64,000 nt of DNA from Streptomyces uncialis (GTDB taxonomy: Bacteria > Actinomycetota > Actinomycetes > Streptomycetales > Streptomycetaceae): contig NZ_CP109583.1 in assembly GCF_036250755.1 (NCBI RefSeq), positions 7,231,501 through 7,295,500 of the forward strand, written 5' to 3'. This document shows positions 27,692 to 36,469 of the stretch, one piece after another; the first letter of the stretch is position 1; every line of letters begins with the position of its first letter. The notes under the pieces are model-generated. The model worked only from the letters and a program-made list of their open reading frames with translations, had not been told where the DNA came from and did no database searches. The position numbers and the translations under genes are program-made.

Positions 27692-30292
27692 TCAGCGCAG
27701 CGCCGCCACCAGGTCCTGGGCCGCGAGCTGCTCCAGCCCGCAGCCGTCGACCGGGCCCGGGAGCAGCCGGTACACCTCCCCGGTCACGTCGTCGGGCGCG
27801 AGGTCGCCGCGCACCAGCGCGCACAGGACCCGCTTGCCCCGCGCGTGGGCCGCGGCGAGCTTGTCGACATCCTTGCTCGGGAGCCGTCGCTGCGGGGTGC
27901 CCACGTCGCGGATCCGGGCGGCGAAGGCGGTGACCGTCTCCCCGGCCTGACGCCGGTAGTGCCACAGTTCGTCCGTCCCCTCGGGGCGCGGGTCGCGGTG
28001 GATGACGGCGACCCGCTCCGCGCGGGCGGCGGCGTGCCACACGGCGAGGTCCCACAGGGTGGTGCGGCCCCGGCCGAAGGACTCCGTCAGATCCCGTCCG
28101 ATCCGGCCCAGGTCCCACCGGTGGCGCTCCACGCTGTGATAGCCCTCGGACGCCGGGAGATGGACGTCCGTCCACAGGCACGTCCGCCGTTCCAGGTCCA
28201 CCAGCATCGGCAGCAGGATGCGTGAGCTGCCGGCCAGGTCGAAGCGCTGGCGCACCGCGCGCGGGTCGAAGCGGGCGTCGCGTCCCACGCGCGGCAGGGC
28301 CATGAACCCGGCGAAGGCGTCCGCGAGCTCGTCGAAGGGTGTGTTGTCGTAGGCGAACACGACCGGCACGGCGTAGCGGACGCCCGCCGCGCCGAGCGCC
28401 ACCGGGTCGAGGTCCACGTACTCGGAGGAGCCGTTCGGCCGGGGCGCGGAGGTCAGGTCGCCGGAGTGGGTGGCCGCGTCCCGGAACCGCAGCCTGGTGT
28501 AGTCGCACAGCCCGAGGTACTCCCAGCGCGCGTCGTAGAACGCCACGGAGAGGTCCAGGTCGACGGCTTTGTGACCGTCCTGCATCCAGTGCAGGAAGAG
28601 CCGCACGATCTGTCCGTCGGGCAGCGGTCGGGTGCTCCCGCGCGGGACCCGGATCAGGGACCGGGCCGCCGCCCGCTCGGCGCTCGGCACCGCGAGGTCG
28701 GCGAGGTCCGTGTCCAGGACGGCGAGGTCCACCCGGGACGCCGCGGACAGCCGTCGCAGCAGTTCGGTCTCCAGCAGCGCGCACGCGCGCGTGGTGACGG
28801 CTTCCGGCAGTGGCGTCCTGGTGTCGTCGGTGCTGTACGACCGGGTGACCCGGCCGCGGGGCAGGAACACCCGACGCCCGGCGGGCAGATGACGGGCCCG
28901 CAGCTGTCCGTACGCGCTGAGCAGCGGCCCCGTACCGGCCTTCGGAAGCGTCTCACGCAGTACGTCCGCGACGCGGTCCGCCGCCTTCGGGTCGTCGGAG
29001 GTGAGCCGCAGGAGGTGGTCGAGCCTGCGGACGAGTTCACCGGGCCGGCGTGCCAGCAGACCGACGGCGGTGCGGGTGTCCCGCGCGCGGAGCGCGTCCT
29101 CCAGCCGGGCGCCCCAGGTGCGGGCGCGTACCCGGGTGCCCTCGACACGGACGGCGTCGGGGTGTTCGGACGCGGTACGGCGCAGCGCGGCGCCCAGCCC
29201 GTCGTCCGTCAGCTCCGTGCCCCGCAGGACCGCGCACGCGAGCGCGGCCCTCGGGTGGCGCTCGTGGCGCTCGTAGGGGTGCAGCAGTTCCGCCGCGCGC
29301 TTCCAGCCGGACGGGTGCCGGGACATGTCCTCGACCAGCGCCCGCGTGGGCAGCGCGTCCAAGGCCGCCAGCAGTTCGCGGCGCAGCGGACGCGGCAGGG
29401 TCCGCAGCCGTACGCGCGGGGTGACCTCACCGAGGTCGGCGCCGCCGCCGGACCACACATGCAGCAGGCGCAGCACATCGGTCGCGGTGGTGAGCCGGGC
29501 GGCGAGCAGCGGCCGGACCGCGTCCCGGGTCGCGGGCTTCCGCAGCAGGGTGCCGAGCACCAGGGCCTTGGTCTCGCGTACGGGGATGTCCTCGGGCAGC
29601 CAGTCGGGCGTGGTGGGCGCGTGGGCGAGCAGGACGGCCAGATCCTCCCGGTCCTCCGGCGACAGCGGCGTACGGCGGCCCAGCAGCCGTCCCAGGGCCC
29701 GCGCGCTGTCGGCGGCGGGGTCCGTGGCGAGGGCGAGCGGCTGGAGGGGGCCCTTCACGGGCGCGGGCGGCGGGCCGTCGGCGGGCGTGGTGGGGCGCAG
29801 GAAGGGGTCGGCGGGGTCGATCCGGCGGTGGCACAGCGGGCAGCCCGAGTAGTCGGCGCCGTCCCAGCAGGACCGGCACACCAGGTGGGCGCACGGCGCG
29901 ACCGGGTGCACGACGCCGGTGGTCCCGCACAGCACGCACGGCTGCTCGGGCGTCTGGAGCAGCAGCGCGAACACCCGCCGTACGTACAGCTCGTGGGTGT
30001 TCTTCGGCACGGAGTGCGGGAAGCCGCGGAACAGCGGGGTGTGGGTACGGTCGGCGCCGGTCAGCCGGTCGAGATCGCGCAGCAGCGCCATGCCCTGGCG
30101 CCGCAGTCCCCGGCGGTCCAGCGCGGCGAGCGCGGCACGCAGCGGAGCGGTGAGCACATGGCCCCGCTCCAGCAGTTCCGCCTCCAGCGCGACGAGCGGG
30201 AGGTCCTCCGACGGGCGTCCGGGACCGGACCCCGTGGTGGCGACCTGGACGGTGCGCAGACGCCGGAGCAGGACGAAGGAAAGCGTGGTCAT
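27692..30292 (-). CDS. MXAN_6230/SCO0854-type protein: bacterial RING finger plus TerD-like domain
   Basis: An 866-residue protein. A full C3HC4 RING finger is readable: Cys119, Cys122, Cys134, His136, Cys139, Cys142, Cys151, Cys154. RING fingers are rare in bacteria and mark E3-ligase-like or zinc scaffold proteins. The middle (about 200-560) is alpha-helical. Residues about 570-700 contain a TerD-like calcium-binding fold: DLDLSVAFYD, then HSGDLTSAP, then EYVDLDPVAL and VVFAYDNTPFDELADAF. TerD proteins belong to stress-response (tellurite/Ter) systems. No other ter genes adjoin it. The target is unknown. Starts at ATG 30292; 16 more codons upstream are possible. Confidence 0.87.
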   Translation of the reverse strand: MTTLSFVLLRRLRTVQVATTGSGPGRPSEDLPLVALEAELLERGHVLTAPLRAALAALDRRGLRRQGMALLRDLDRLTGADRTHTPLFRGFPHSVPKNTHELYVRRVFALLLQTPEQPCVLCGTTGVVHPVAPCAHLVCRSCWDGADYSGCPLCHRRIDPADPFLRPTTPADGPPPAPVKGPLQPLALATDPAADSARALGRLLGRRTPLSPEDREDLAVLLAHAPTTPDWLPEDIPVRETKALVLGTLLRKPATRDAVRPLLAARLTTATDVLRLLHVWSGGGADLGEVTPRVRLRTLPRPLRRELLAALDALPTRALVEDMSRHPSGWKRAAELLHPYERHERHPRAALACAVLRGTELTDDGLGAALRRTASEHPDAVRVEGTRVRARTWGARLEDALRARDTRTAVGLLARRPGELVRRLDHLLRLTSDDPKAADRVADVLRETLPKAGTGPLLSAYGQLRARHLPAGRRVFLPRGRVTRSYSTDDTRTPLPEAVTTRACALLETELLRRLSAASRVDLAVLDTDLADLAVPSAERAAARSLIRVPRGSTRPLPDGQIVRLFLHWMQDGHKAVDLDLSVAFYDARWEYLGLCDYTRLRFRDAATHSGDLTSAPRPNGSSEYVDLDPVALGAAGVRYAVPVVFAYDNTPFDELADAFAGFMALPRVGRDARFDPRAVRQRFDLAGSSRILLPMLVDLERRTCLWTDVHLPASEGYHSVERHRWDLGRIGRDLTESFGRGRTTLWDLAVWHAAARAERVAVIHRDPRPEGTDELWHYRRQAGETVTAFAARIRDVGTPQRRLPSKDVDKLAAAHARGKRVLCALVRGDLAPDDVTGEVYRLLPGPVDGCGLEQLAAQDLVAALR

Positions 30293-30484
30293 GGTGGGTC
30301 CCCCGGGATATGACGAAGCGGGGGCGGAGAGTGCGCGCACTACGGTTCTTTTGCAGAGAAGTAGAAGGAAGCACGCCGCGGAGCCGCCCCCGCGTCCCTG
30401 AGTCTACGAGGGCGCGATCACCGGGCACCAGCGGATTTCCCCGCCCCGCAACGCGCCCTTTCCGCGCGGGCGGTGCCCCTGGGC

Positions 30485-31018
30485 TCAGCGCCAGCAGTAC
30501 GTGCCCGAGTCGACGACCGCCCCGCGGTGTCCGTCGCCGGGGTCGTGGCCGGGCTCGCGCTCGCACAGGACCATGAGGTCCGACAGATCCCGTCCGGTGA
30601 CCTCACGGTACGACGCCAGCATGTCGCCTGGCAGCCTTGTGACGGCCCCGCACAGCCCCTCCAGCGGGCCGGGAGGGGCGGCCGGGGCGAGCGGCTCCTC
30701 GGCCCCGTCCACACCGACCACGCGCCAGAACCCGACCGTCTCCGCGCGGTAACGCAGGTGCCCCGCGCTGACGTCCGCGTGCGCGGTGGCCCACGCGTCC
30801 ACCACGTCGACACGGTCCCAGGCGGCGGCGGGGGAGCGCGCGCCGCACGCCGCGCACACGAGCTGGAGCACCGGCGCCTCGGGCACCCCGGGCCCCTCGT
30901 CACTGACGAGGAACCGCCGTGCCCAGCGGACCTCCCCGGTCCGCCCCCGGGCCGGGCCGGCCACGGCGCTCGCGGGCGCGGCTTTCTCCGGCTTGTCGTC
31001 CGTCAGGTGTTGTGTCAT
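30485..31018 (-). CDS. Hypothetical protein, DUF7848-like, divergent from an XRE regulator
   Basis: A 177-residue soluble protein. A Cys pair (LVCAACGARS, about residue 56) followed by WDRVDVVDAWATAHADVS and WRVVGVD resembles small Streptomyces proteins of the DUF7848 type, which usually lie next to an XRE-like regulator as here. No enzyme motif. The start ATG 31018 leaves 92 bp of shared promoter with the regulator, where an 11-bp direct repeat lies. Such pairs may be a switch or toxin-antitoxin-like unit, but nothing in the sequence shows toxicity. Confidence 0.7.
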   Translation of the reverse strand: MTQHLTDDKPEKAAPASAVAGPARGRTGEVRWARRFLVSDEGPGVPEAPVLQLVCAACGARSPAAAWDRVDVVDAWATAHADVSAGHLRYRAETVGFWRVVGVDGAEEPLAPAAPPGPLEGLCGAVTRLPGDMLASYREVTGRDLSDLMVLCEREPGHDPGDGHRGAVVDSGTYCWR

Positions 31019-31087
31019 GCGGCGCACCTCCGTCGGTGGTTGGTCCACCCAGATTCCCGCCCGCCGGAATTCCCCGCCAGTGGCCTC

Positions 31088-31108
31088 GTGTAGGCCAGGT
31101 GTAGGCCA
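31088..31108. promoter_or_regulatory. Direct-repeat operator before the XRE gene
   Basis: GTGTAGGCCA occurs at 31088-31097 and again at 31099-31108, an 11-bp period, ending two bases before the ATG of the XRE regulator. With the TGGCCT at 31081 the first copy also forms an inverted repeat. Likely autoregulatory, acting on both divergent genes. Confidence 0.55.
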
Positions 31109-31110
31109 CA

Positions 31111-32262
31111 ATGGAGGCTGTGCGAAATGTAGTCGGCGCCAATATCAAACGCCTCCGGGAACAACGGAATTGGTCGCAGGCCCATCTCGCCCGGCGCATA
31201 TGCATCGCGGCGGATGTGGCAGGTGATCCGATCGGACGACAAGAGGTAAGTCGCTACGAGAACGGGCGCCGGACCCCGAGGGAGTGGCTTCCCTTCGTGG
31301 CCCAGGCGTTGAACGTCTCGGTGCACACCCTCACCGAACCCTGCTCGGCCCCGGGCCCCGCCGCTGAGGACAGCGCGGACATCACGGAGCACGCCCGTGC
31401 CTCGGTGGCGCATCTGCTGGACCACGACAACCGCTTCGGGGGCGATCACGTCGCCACCGCGGCCGTCCAGGTCTGGCGGAGCGGACAGCGCACCCTCGAC
31501 ACGAGCAGCAAGCAGCACCTGGCCGCGATCGCGGAACTCGCGGAGGTCGCGGGCTGGATCCTGTTCGACGCCGACCGGCAGGACGAGGCCCGGCACGCAC
31601 TGCTGGAGGCGCATATGTACGCCCGGCTGGCCGGTGACGGTCCGCTCCAGTGGTTCGTGCTCGACCTGGTCGCGATGCACAGCCTCCACACCGGCAGGAC
31701 CGCCGAGGCCCTCAGCATCTCCGACGAGCTGCTCACGCGCCCCCGGGTGCCTCGCCGAGTGGCTCTGATGGCCCAGATCCGCCGGGCGACGGCACTCGCG
31801 CACGCGGGCGACCGTTCACGCGCGCTGGCGGCCATCGAGACGGCGACCGGCGGATTGCAGGACTCGGTGCACGAGAGGGACCCCGCGTGGACGTGGTGGA
31901 TCGACGAGGGGGAGGTGGCCCGTCACCACGGCGAGATCCTGATGTCGCTCGGCGCCACCCGGGCCGCGCTCCCCGAACTTCATCACGCGACTCTGGTCGA
32001 GCCGGGGGAGGGCCGCCGCAAACTCGGCCACGCCGTGGCCGAGCTGACCGCGCTCGTGGCCCTGGGGGCCTGGCACGAGGCCGAGACGGCCCTCACGGAA
32101 CTGGTCCTGCCGCTCGGCCATGTGTCCTCGTCCCGCATCCGCCACCGCCTGGGCACGACACTGAGACACATGGAACGGTACGCACCCCCCTGGCTCACCA
32201 CCCTGGCCAGGGACATCACCCCGACCGTGCCACGAGCCCGGCGGGAGCCACAGGAGCGATGA
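31111..32262 (+). CDS. XRE family transcriptional regulator with TPR-like C-terminus
   Basis: A 383-residue regulator. The helix-turn-helix covers residues about 10-65 (IKRLREQRNWSQAHLARRI; RQEVSRYENGRRTP). The rest is a run of paired helices typical of TPR-type sensor domains (ARHALLEAHMYARLAGDG; LTRPRVPRRVALMAQIRRA). This architecture is very common in Streptomyces, often with a small partner gene. No DNA-damage or peptide-binding motif can be assigned. Starts at ATG 31111, almost touching the operator repeat. Confidence 0.85.
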   Translation: MEAVRNVVGANIKRLREQRNWSQAHLARRICIAADVAGDPIGRQEVSRYENGRRTPREWLPFVAQALNVSVHTLTEPCSAPGPAAEDSADITEHARASVAHLLDHDNRFGGDHVATAAVQVWRSGQRTLDTSSKQHLAAIAELAEVAGWILFDADRQDEARHALLEAHMYARLAGDGPLQWFVLDLVAMHSLHTGRTAEALSISDELLTRPRVPRRVALMAQIRRATALAHAGDRSRALAAIETATGGLQDSVHERDPAWTWWIDEGEVARHHGEILMSLGATRAALPELHHATLVEPGEGRRKLGHAVAELTALVALGAWHEAETALTELVLPLGHVSSSRIRHRLGTTLRHMERYAPPWLTTLARDITPTVPRARREPQER

Positions 32263-32316
32263 GAGCGCGCCGACCCCCCGGCACGGGCGACCGGGCCGCA
32301 GGGCAGGATGGGGGGT

Positions 32317-32646
32317 ATGAGCATCGTGAAGATCAATGTCCTCACCGTCCCGGCGGAGCAGCGTGAGGTGCTGGAGCAGCGGTTCGCCTCGCGCGCGGGG
32401 GCCGTGGAAGGGTCCGACGGGTTCGAGTGGTTCGAGCTGCTGCGCCCCCTTGAGGGCACGGACGACTACCTCGTGTACACCCGCTGGCGGAGCGAGGAGG
32501 ACTTCCAGAAGTGGATGGACGGGCCCATGCGGTCCGCCCACCGGGACGGCGCCGCCGCGGGCGGTGAGCGGCCCAAGCCCGCCGCCTCGGGGTCGTCCGT
32601 GTGGTCCTTCGAGGTCGTCCAGCAGGCCGCGCCCAAGCAGGGCTGA
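32317..32646 (+). CDS. MhuD/IsdG-type heme-degrading monooxygenase
   Basis: A 109-residue ferredoxin-like alpha/beta barrel protein. It aligns along its length with mycobacterial MhuD, which degrades heme to mycobilin and iron. The three diagnostic residues are at the same numbers: Asn7 (VKIN), Trp66 (FQKW) and His75 (RSAH). Start ATG 32317 follows a G-rich RBS; a weak upstream ATG at 32308 is less likely. A VIT-type metal transporter follows 116 bp later on the same strand, which fits iron handling. Confidence 0.88.
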   Translation: MSIVKINVLTVPAEQREVLEQRFASRAGAVEGSDGFEWFELLRPLEGTDDYLVYTRWRSEEDFQKWMDGPMRSAHRDGAAAGGERPKPAASGSSVWSFEVVQQAAPKQG

Positions 32647-32762
32647 GGTCCGCGCCCACATCACGTTGCGGGCCGGGTCCCGGGCCCACCTGAGCCGAGG
32701 TCCGCGCGGCACGCCGGGGCGCGTTCCCCCTGCCGCGGGGCCCGGGGTGAGACGCTCCGCGC

Positions 32763-33503
32763 GTGAGCGAACCGACGACCCCCGGTGGCGGCCCGCCGCC
32801 CGCGCCGCACGCCGAGGCGCACGGCGGTGCCCTCGGCGGTCGGCTGAACTGGCTGCGGGCCGCCGTCCTCGGCGCCAACGACGGTGTCGTGTCGACGGCC
32901 GGTCTGGTGGTCGGTGTCGCGGGCGCCACGAGCGACCGGGACACCCTGCTGACGGCGGGGCTCGCGGGGCTGCTCGCCGGGTCGCTGTCGATGGCGGCGG
33001 GCGAGTACGTGTCCGTGTCGACGCAGCGCGACTCCGAGAAGGCGGCGATCGCCCAGGAGCGGCGCGAACTGCGGGACGAGCCCGACGAGGAACTCGCCGA
33101 ACTGACCGGACTGCTCGCCGCGCGGGGACTCAGCCCCGAAACGGCGCGGGAGGCGGCCCGTCAGCTCACCGCACGGGACGCGCTGCGCGCACACGCGCGC
33201 GTGGAGCTCGGCATCGACCCCGACCAGCTCACCAACCCCTGGCACGCGGCCTGGGCCAGCTTCCTGGCGTTCACGGTCGGCGCGCTCCTGCCGCTGCTGG
33301 CGATGGTGCTGCCGCCCGCCGACCGGCGGCTCGGTGTGACCGTCGTGTCGGTGCTCGCCGCACTGGTGCTCACCGGCTGGTCCAGCGCCCGGACGGGCGC
33401 CTCCGACCCCCGGCGGGCCGTCGTACGCAATGTCGCGGGCGGCGCGATCGCCATGGGCGTCACCTACGCCGTGGGGTCGCTGCTGGGTGCCAGTGGGATC
33501 TGA
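32763..33503 (+). CDS. VIT/CCC1 family Fe(II)/Mn(II) transporter
   Basis: A 246-residue membrane protein of the VIT family. Family motifs LRAAVLGANDGVVSTAGLVVG (helix 1) and GSLSMAAGEYVSVSTQRDSE (helix 2) are intact, followed by the cytoplasmic metal-binding helical insert rich in Glu (AIAQERRELRDEPDEELAEL). The last three helices are present. The protein exports or stores ferrous or manganous ions. GTG start. Paired with a MhuD-like heme oxygenase upstream. Confidence 0.9.
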   Translation: MSEPTTPGGGPPPAPHAEAHGGALGGRLNWLRAAVLGANDGVVSTAGLVVGVAGATSDRDTLLTAGLAGLLAGSLSMAAGEYVSVSTQRDSEKAAIAQERRELRDEPDEELAELTGLLAARGLSPETAREAARQLTARDALRAHARVELGIDPDQLTNPWHAAWASFLAFTVGALLPLLAMVLPPADRRLGVTVVSVLAALVLTGWSSARTGASDPRRAVVRNVAGGAIAMGVTYAVGSLLGASGI

Positions 33504-33680
33504 TCCGGGGCGACGGCTGTCCTGTGCGCCCGTGTCCTGTGCGCCCGCGCGCGTGTGTGCGGTGGGCCCGCCGTGCGGGGCAATTGGCGGAGGTGGACAG
33601 AACTCGCCCCCTACCGGACGGTAATACTTGTGGGTAACCACGTCTGGTGGTGACCCCGAGCGGGCCCTTACGGTGCACGC

Positions 33681-34613
33681 ATGCCCCATCTGCCCGATGT
33701 CGTGCTGTGGTCGATACCCGCCTTCGTGCTGCTCACCGTCGTCGAGATCGTGAGCTACCGGCTGCACCCCGACGAGGACGCGGCGGGCTACGGCACCAAG
33801 GACACCGCCACCAGCGTCACCATGGGCGTCGGCAGCATCGGCTTCGACCTGCTCTGGAAGATCCCCGTCGTCGCGATCTGGACCGCCCTGTACGAACTCA
33901 CCCCGCTGCGGGTGCCCGTCCTGTGGTGGACGATCCCGCTGATGCTGCTCGCGCAGGACTTCTTCTACTACTGGTCGCACCGGGGCCACCATGTCGTCCG
34001 CGTGCTGTGGGCGTGCCATGTGGTGCACCACTCCAGCCGCAGGTTCAACCTCAGCACCGCGCTGCGCCAGCCCTGGACCAGCCTCACCGTATGGCCGTTC
34101 TATCTGCCGCTGATCCTGTGCGGGGTGCACCCGGCGGCGCTGGCGTTCTGCTCGTCGGTGAACCTCATCTACCAGTTCTGGGTGCACACCGAACGCGTGG
34201 GCAAGCTGCCCCGGGCCGTCGAGTACGTGCTCAACACCCCGTCCCACCACCGGGTCCACCACGCGTCCCAGGGCGGCTACCTGGACCGTAACTTCGGCGG
34301 CATCCTCATCGTCTGGGACCGCCTCTTCGGTTCCTTCGCGCCCGAGACCGAACGGCCGGTCTACGGGCTCACCAAGAACATCACCACCCACAACCCGCTG
34401 CGCGTCGCCACCCACGAGTACGCCGCCATCACCCGCGACCTCCGCGCCGCCCGTAGCTGGGGCGACCGCGCCGGACACCTCCTGCGGGGCCCCGGCTGGC
34501 AGCCCCCGGCCCCGGAGCCCGCCACCCTCCCCACGGCCCGTACCGGCCCCGCCGAGCCCCCGGCGCACCCCGCCACCGCCCCCGGCGGCACCACCCCCGA
34601 AGGACCCGCGTGA
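33681..34613 (+). CDS. Sterol desaturase/fatty-acid hydroxylase superfamily protein
   Basis: A 310-residue membrane di-iron oxygenase. The histidine clusters are complete: SHRGHH, HVVHHSS and HHRVHH, plus a later HTE. Four or so hydrophobic helices. A Pro-rich tail extends the C-terminus (about 275-310). The substrate could be a lipid such as an ether lipid or a sterol-like molecule; it is not identifiable. It overlaps the lysoplasmalogenase-like gene by 4 bp (GTGA), so the two are one operon. A palindrome TACCGGACGGTA at 33612-33623 lies in the promoter region. Confidence 0.87.
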   Translation: MPHLPDVVLWSIPAFVLLTVVEIVSYRLHPDEDAAGYGTKDTATSVTMGVGSIGFDLLWKIPVVAIWTALYELTPLRVPVLWWTIPLMLLAQDFFYYWSHRGHHVVRVLWACHVVHHSSRRFNLSTALRQPWTSLTVWPFYLPLILCGVHPAALAFCSSVNLIYQFWVHTERVGKLPRAVEYVLNTPSHHRVHHASQGGYLDRNFGGILIVWDRLFGSFAPETERPVYGLTKNITTHNPLRVATHEYAAITRDLRAARSWGDRAGHLLRGPGWQPPAPEPATLPTARTGPAEPPAHPATAPGGTTPEGPA

Positions 34614-35335
34614 TCCAGCACCTCACCCCCGCGACCGTGCACGGCGACCGGCGCGCCACGGCCGCCCGCGTCCTGCTCCTCGGCTACGGCGTCGCCGCCG
34701 GCGCCGACCTGCTGGCCCTGCTCGCCGACGCCCCCACCGGGCACACCGTCTTCAAGCCCCTGCTGCTGCCGCTGCTCGCCGCGTACGCAGCCGTCAGCGG
34801 CGGCCCCCGGCTGCTGACCGTCGCGCTGCTGTTCGGCTGGGGCGGAGACGTGATGCTGCTCCTCGACGCCGACCTCGCGTTCCTCGCCGGGATGGGCTCC
34901 TTCGCGCTGGGCCACCTCTGCTACCTGGTGCTCTTCGCGCGCCACGGCGACCGGCCCGCCGACCGCCGCGCCCGCGGTTGCCGTACCGCCCTCGGCGTGG
35001 CGTACGGGGCCGCCCTCGTGGGCACCGTGGCGCTGCTCTGGCCGGATCTGCCCGCCGAACTGCGTGTCCCGGTGGCCGTGTACAGCCTGCTGCTCACCGT
35101 GACCGCGTTCCGCGCGGGTGCCCTCGGCCTGGTCGCGGGGCTCGGCGGCGCGCTCTTCCTGCTGTCCGACACCCTCATCGCCACCGGCATCGCCGACTGG
35201 CCGCAGCTCCCGCGTCCCGACCTCTGGGTGATGCTGACCTATATCGCCGCGCAGTTCCTGCTGGCCACCGGGGTGCTCCGGGCCTTCGCCGCGCGCGGGC
35301 CCGGGACCCGGCCGTACCGTGGGAAGCGCACCTGA
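34610..35335 (+). CDS. YhhN/TMEM86 family protein (lysoplasmalogenase-like)
   Basis: A 241-residue protein with about eight hydrophobic helices. Family marks are FKPLLLPLLAAYAA near the N-terminus, LFGWGGDVMLLL with its acidic residue, a GHLCYLVLF segment and LFLLSDTLIA in the second half. TMEM86B hydrolyses the vinyl-ether bond of lysoplasmalogen; bacterial YhhN proteins are assigned by homology. Its overlap with the desaturase-like gene suggests action on the same lipid. GTG 34610. Confidence 0.85.
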   Translation: MIQHLTPATVHGDRRATAARVLLLGYGVAAGADLLALLADAPTGHTVFKPLLLPLLAAYAAVSGGPRLLTVALLFGWGGDVMLLLDADLAFLAGMGSFALGHLCYLVLFARHGDRPADRRARGCRTALGVAYGAALVGTVALLWPDLPAELRVPVAVYSLLLTVTAFRAGALGLVAGLGGALFLLSDTLIATGIADWPQLPRPDLWVMLTYIAAQFLLATGVLRAFAARGPGTRPYRGKRT

Positions 35336-35362
35336 ACGGCGGTATCCGCACCGGGAAGGCCC

Positions 35363-36469
35363 ATGCGCGCGACGACGATCCACGGCACCCGTGACATCCG
35401 GGTGGAGGACGTGCCCGCGCCCCGGGTGCAGTTCGCCACCGACGCCGTCGTACGGGTCACCCGCGCGTGTGTCTGCGGCAGCGACCTGTGGGCCTACCGG
35501 GGCGAGACCGAGCGGCGGCCGGGGCAGCGGATCGGGCACGAGTTCCTCGGCGTGGTCGAGGACACCGGCTCCGAGGTGACCCGGGTGCGCGGCGGTGACC
35601 TGGTCGTCGCCCCCTTCGCCTGGTCGGACGGGGTGTGCGAGTACTGCCGCGAGGGGCTCACGTCCTCCTGCGCGCACGGCGGCGCCTGGGGCCGCCCCGG
35701 CTACGACGGCGGCCAGGGCGAGGCCGTACGGGTGCCCTACGCCGACGGCACCCTCGTACCGCTGCCCGCCGAAGCGGCCACCGACGACCGTCTGCTGGCC
35801 GCGTTGGTCACCCTGTCCGACGTGCTCGGCACCGGACATCACGCGGCCCTCGGCGCGCGCGTGGGACCCCGGACGACGGTCGCCGTGGTCGGGGACGGCC
35901 CGGTCGGCCTGTGCGCCGTCCTGGCCGCCCGCAGGCTCGGCGCCGAGCGGATCATCACCCTCGGACGCCATCACCCGCGCACCGCGCTGGCCCGCCGCTT
36001 CGGTGCCACCGACATCGTCCCCGAACGCGGCGAGGAGGCCGTCGACGCGGTCCGTGAACTCACCCACGGCCAGGGCGCCCACGCCGTCGTCGAGGCCGTC
36101 GGCACCGAGCAGTCCATGCGGACAGCCGTCGCCATCGCCCGGGACGGCGGCGCCGTCGGCTTCGTCGGCGTCCCGCACGGCAGCGGCACCGGGATCGACC
36201 TCACCGTCCTGTTCCGGCGGAACATCGCCCTGCGCGGCGGCGTCGCGCCGGTCCGGACGTACATCCCCGAACTGCTGCCCGACGTGCTCGACGGCACTCT
36301 CGACCCGTCGCCCCTCTTCGATCTGACGATCGGCCTGGAGCAGGTGCCCGACGGCTACCGCGCGATGGACGAACGCACCGCCCTCAAGGTCCTCATCACC
36401 TTCGGGGACCGCGACGGCACAGGTCCGCGCGGCAGCGGCCCGCTCACCACCACAGAGCGCCCCATCTGA
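35363..36469 (+). CDS. Zinc-dependent alcohol dehydrogenase (medium-chain)
   Basis: A 368-residue MDR enzyme. The catalytic zinc set is visible: ACVCGSD, then GHEFLGVVE. A structural-site cysteine group, GVCEYCREGLTSSC, is partial. The Rossmann motif is VAVVGDGPVGLCAVLAA. A nearly constant GVPHGSGTGIDL segment follows. Starts 27 bp after the YhhN gene, so co-transcription is likely, possibly to oxidise an alcohol or aldehyde made from the lipid substrate (inference). Its last 26 bp overlap the 3' end of the CopD gene on the other strand. Confidence 0.87.
   Translation: MRATTIHGTRDIRVEDVPAPRVQFATDAVVRVTRACVCGSDLWAYRGETERRPGQRIGHEFLGVVEDTGSEVTRVRGGDLVVAPFAWSDGVCEYCREGLTSSCAHGGAWGRPGYDGGQGEAVRVPYADGTLVPLPAEAATDDRLLAALVTLSDVLGTGHHAALGARVGPRTTVAVVGDGPVGLCAVLAARRLGAERIITLGRHHPRTALARRFGATDIVPERGEEAVDAVRELTHGQGAHAVVEAVGTEQSMRTAVAIARDGGAVGFVGVPHGSGTGIDLTVLFRRNIALRGGVAPVRTYIPELLPDVLDGTLDPSPLFDLTIGLEQVPDGYRAMDERTALKVLITFGDRDGTGPRGSGPLTTTERPI

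Noticed and set aside
30293..30340. Extended start of the RING protein
   Set aside because: The extra residues are Pro/Ser-rich and lack an RBS; MTTLSFVLLRR is a better N-terminus.
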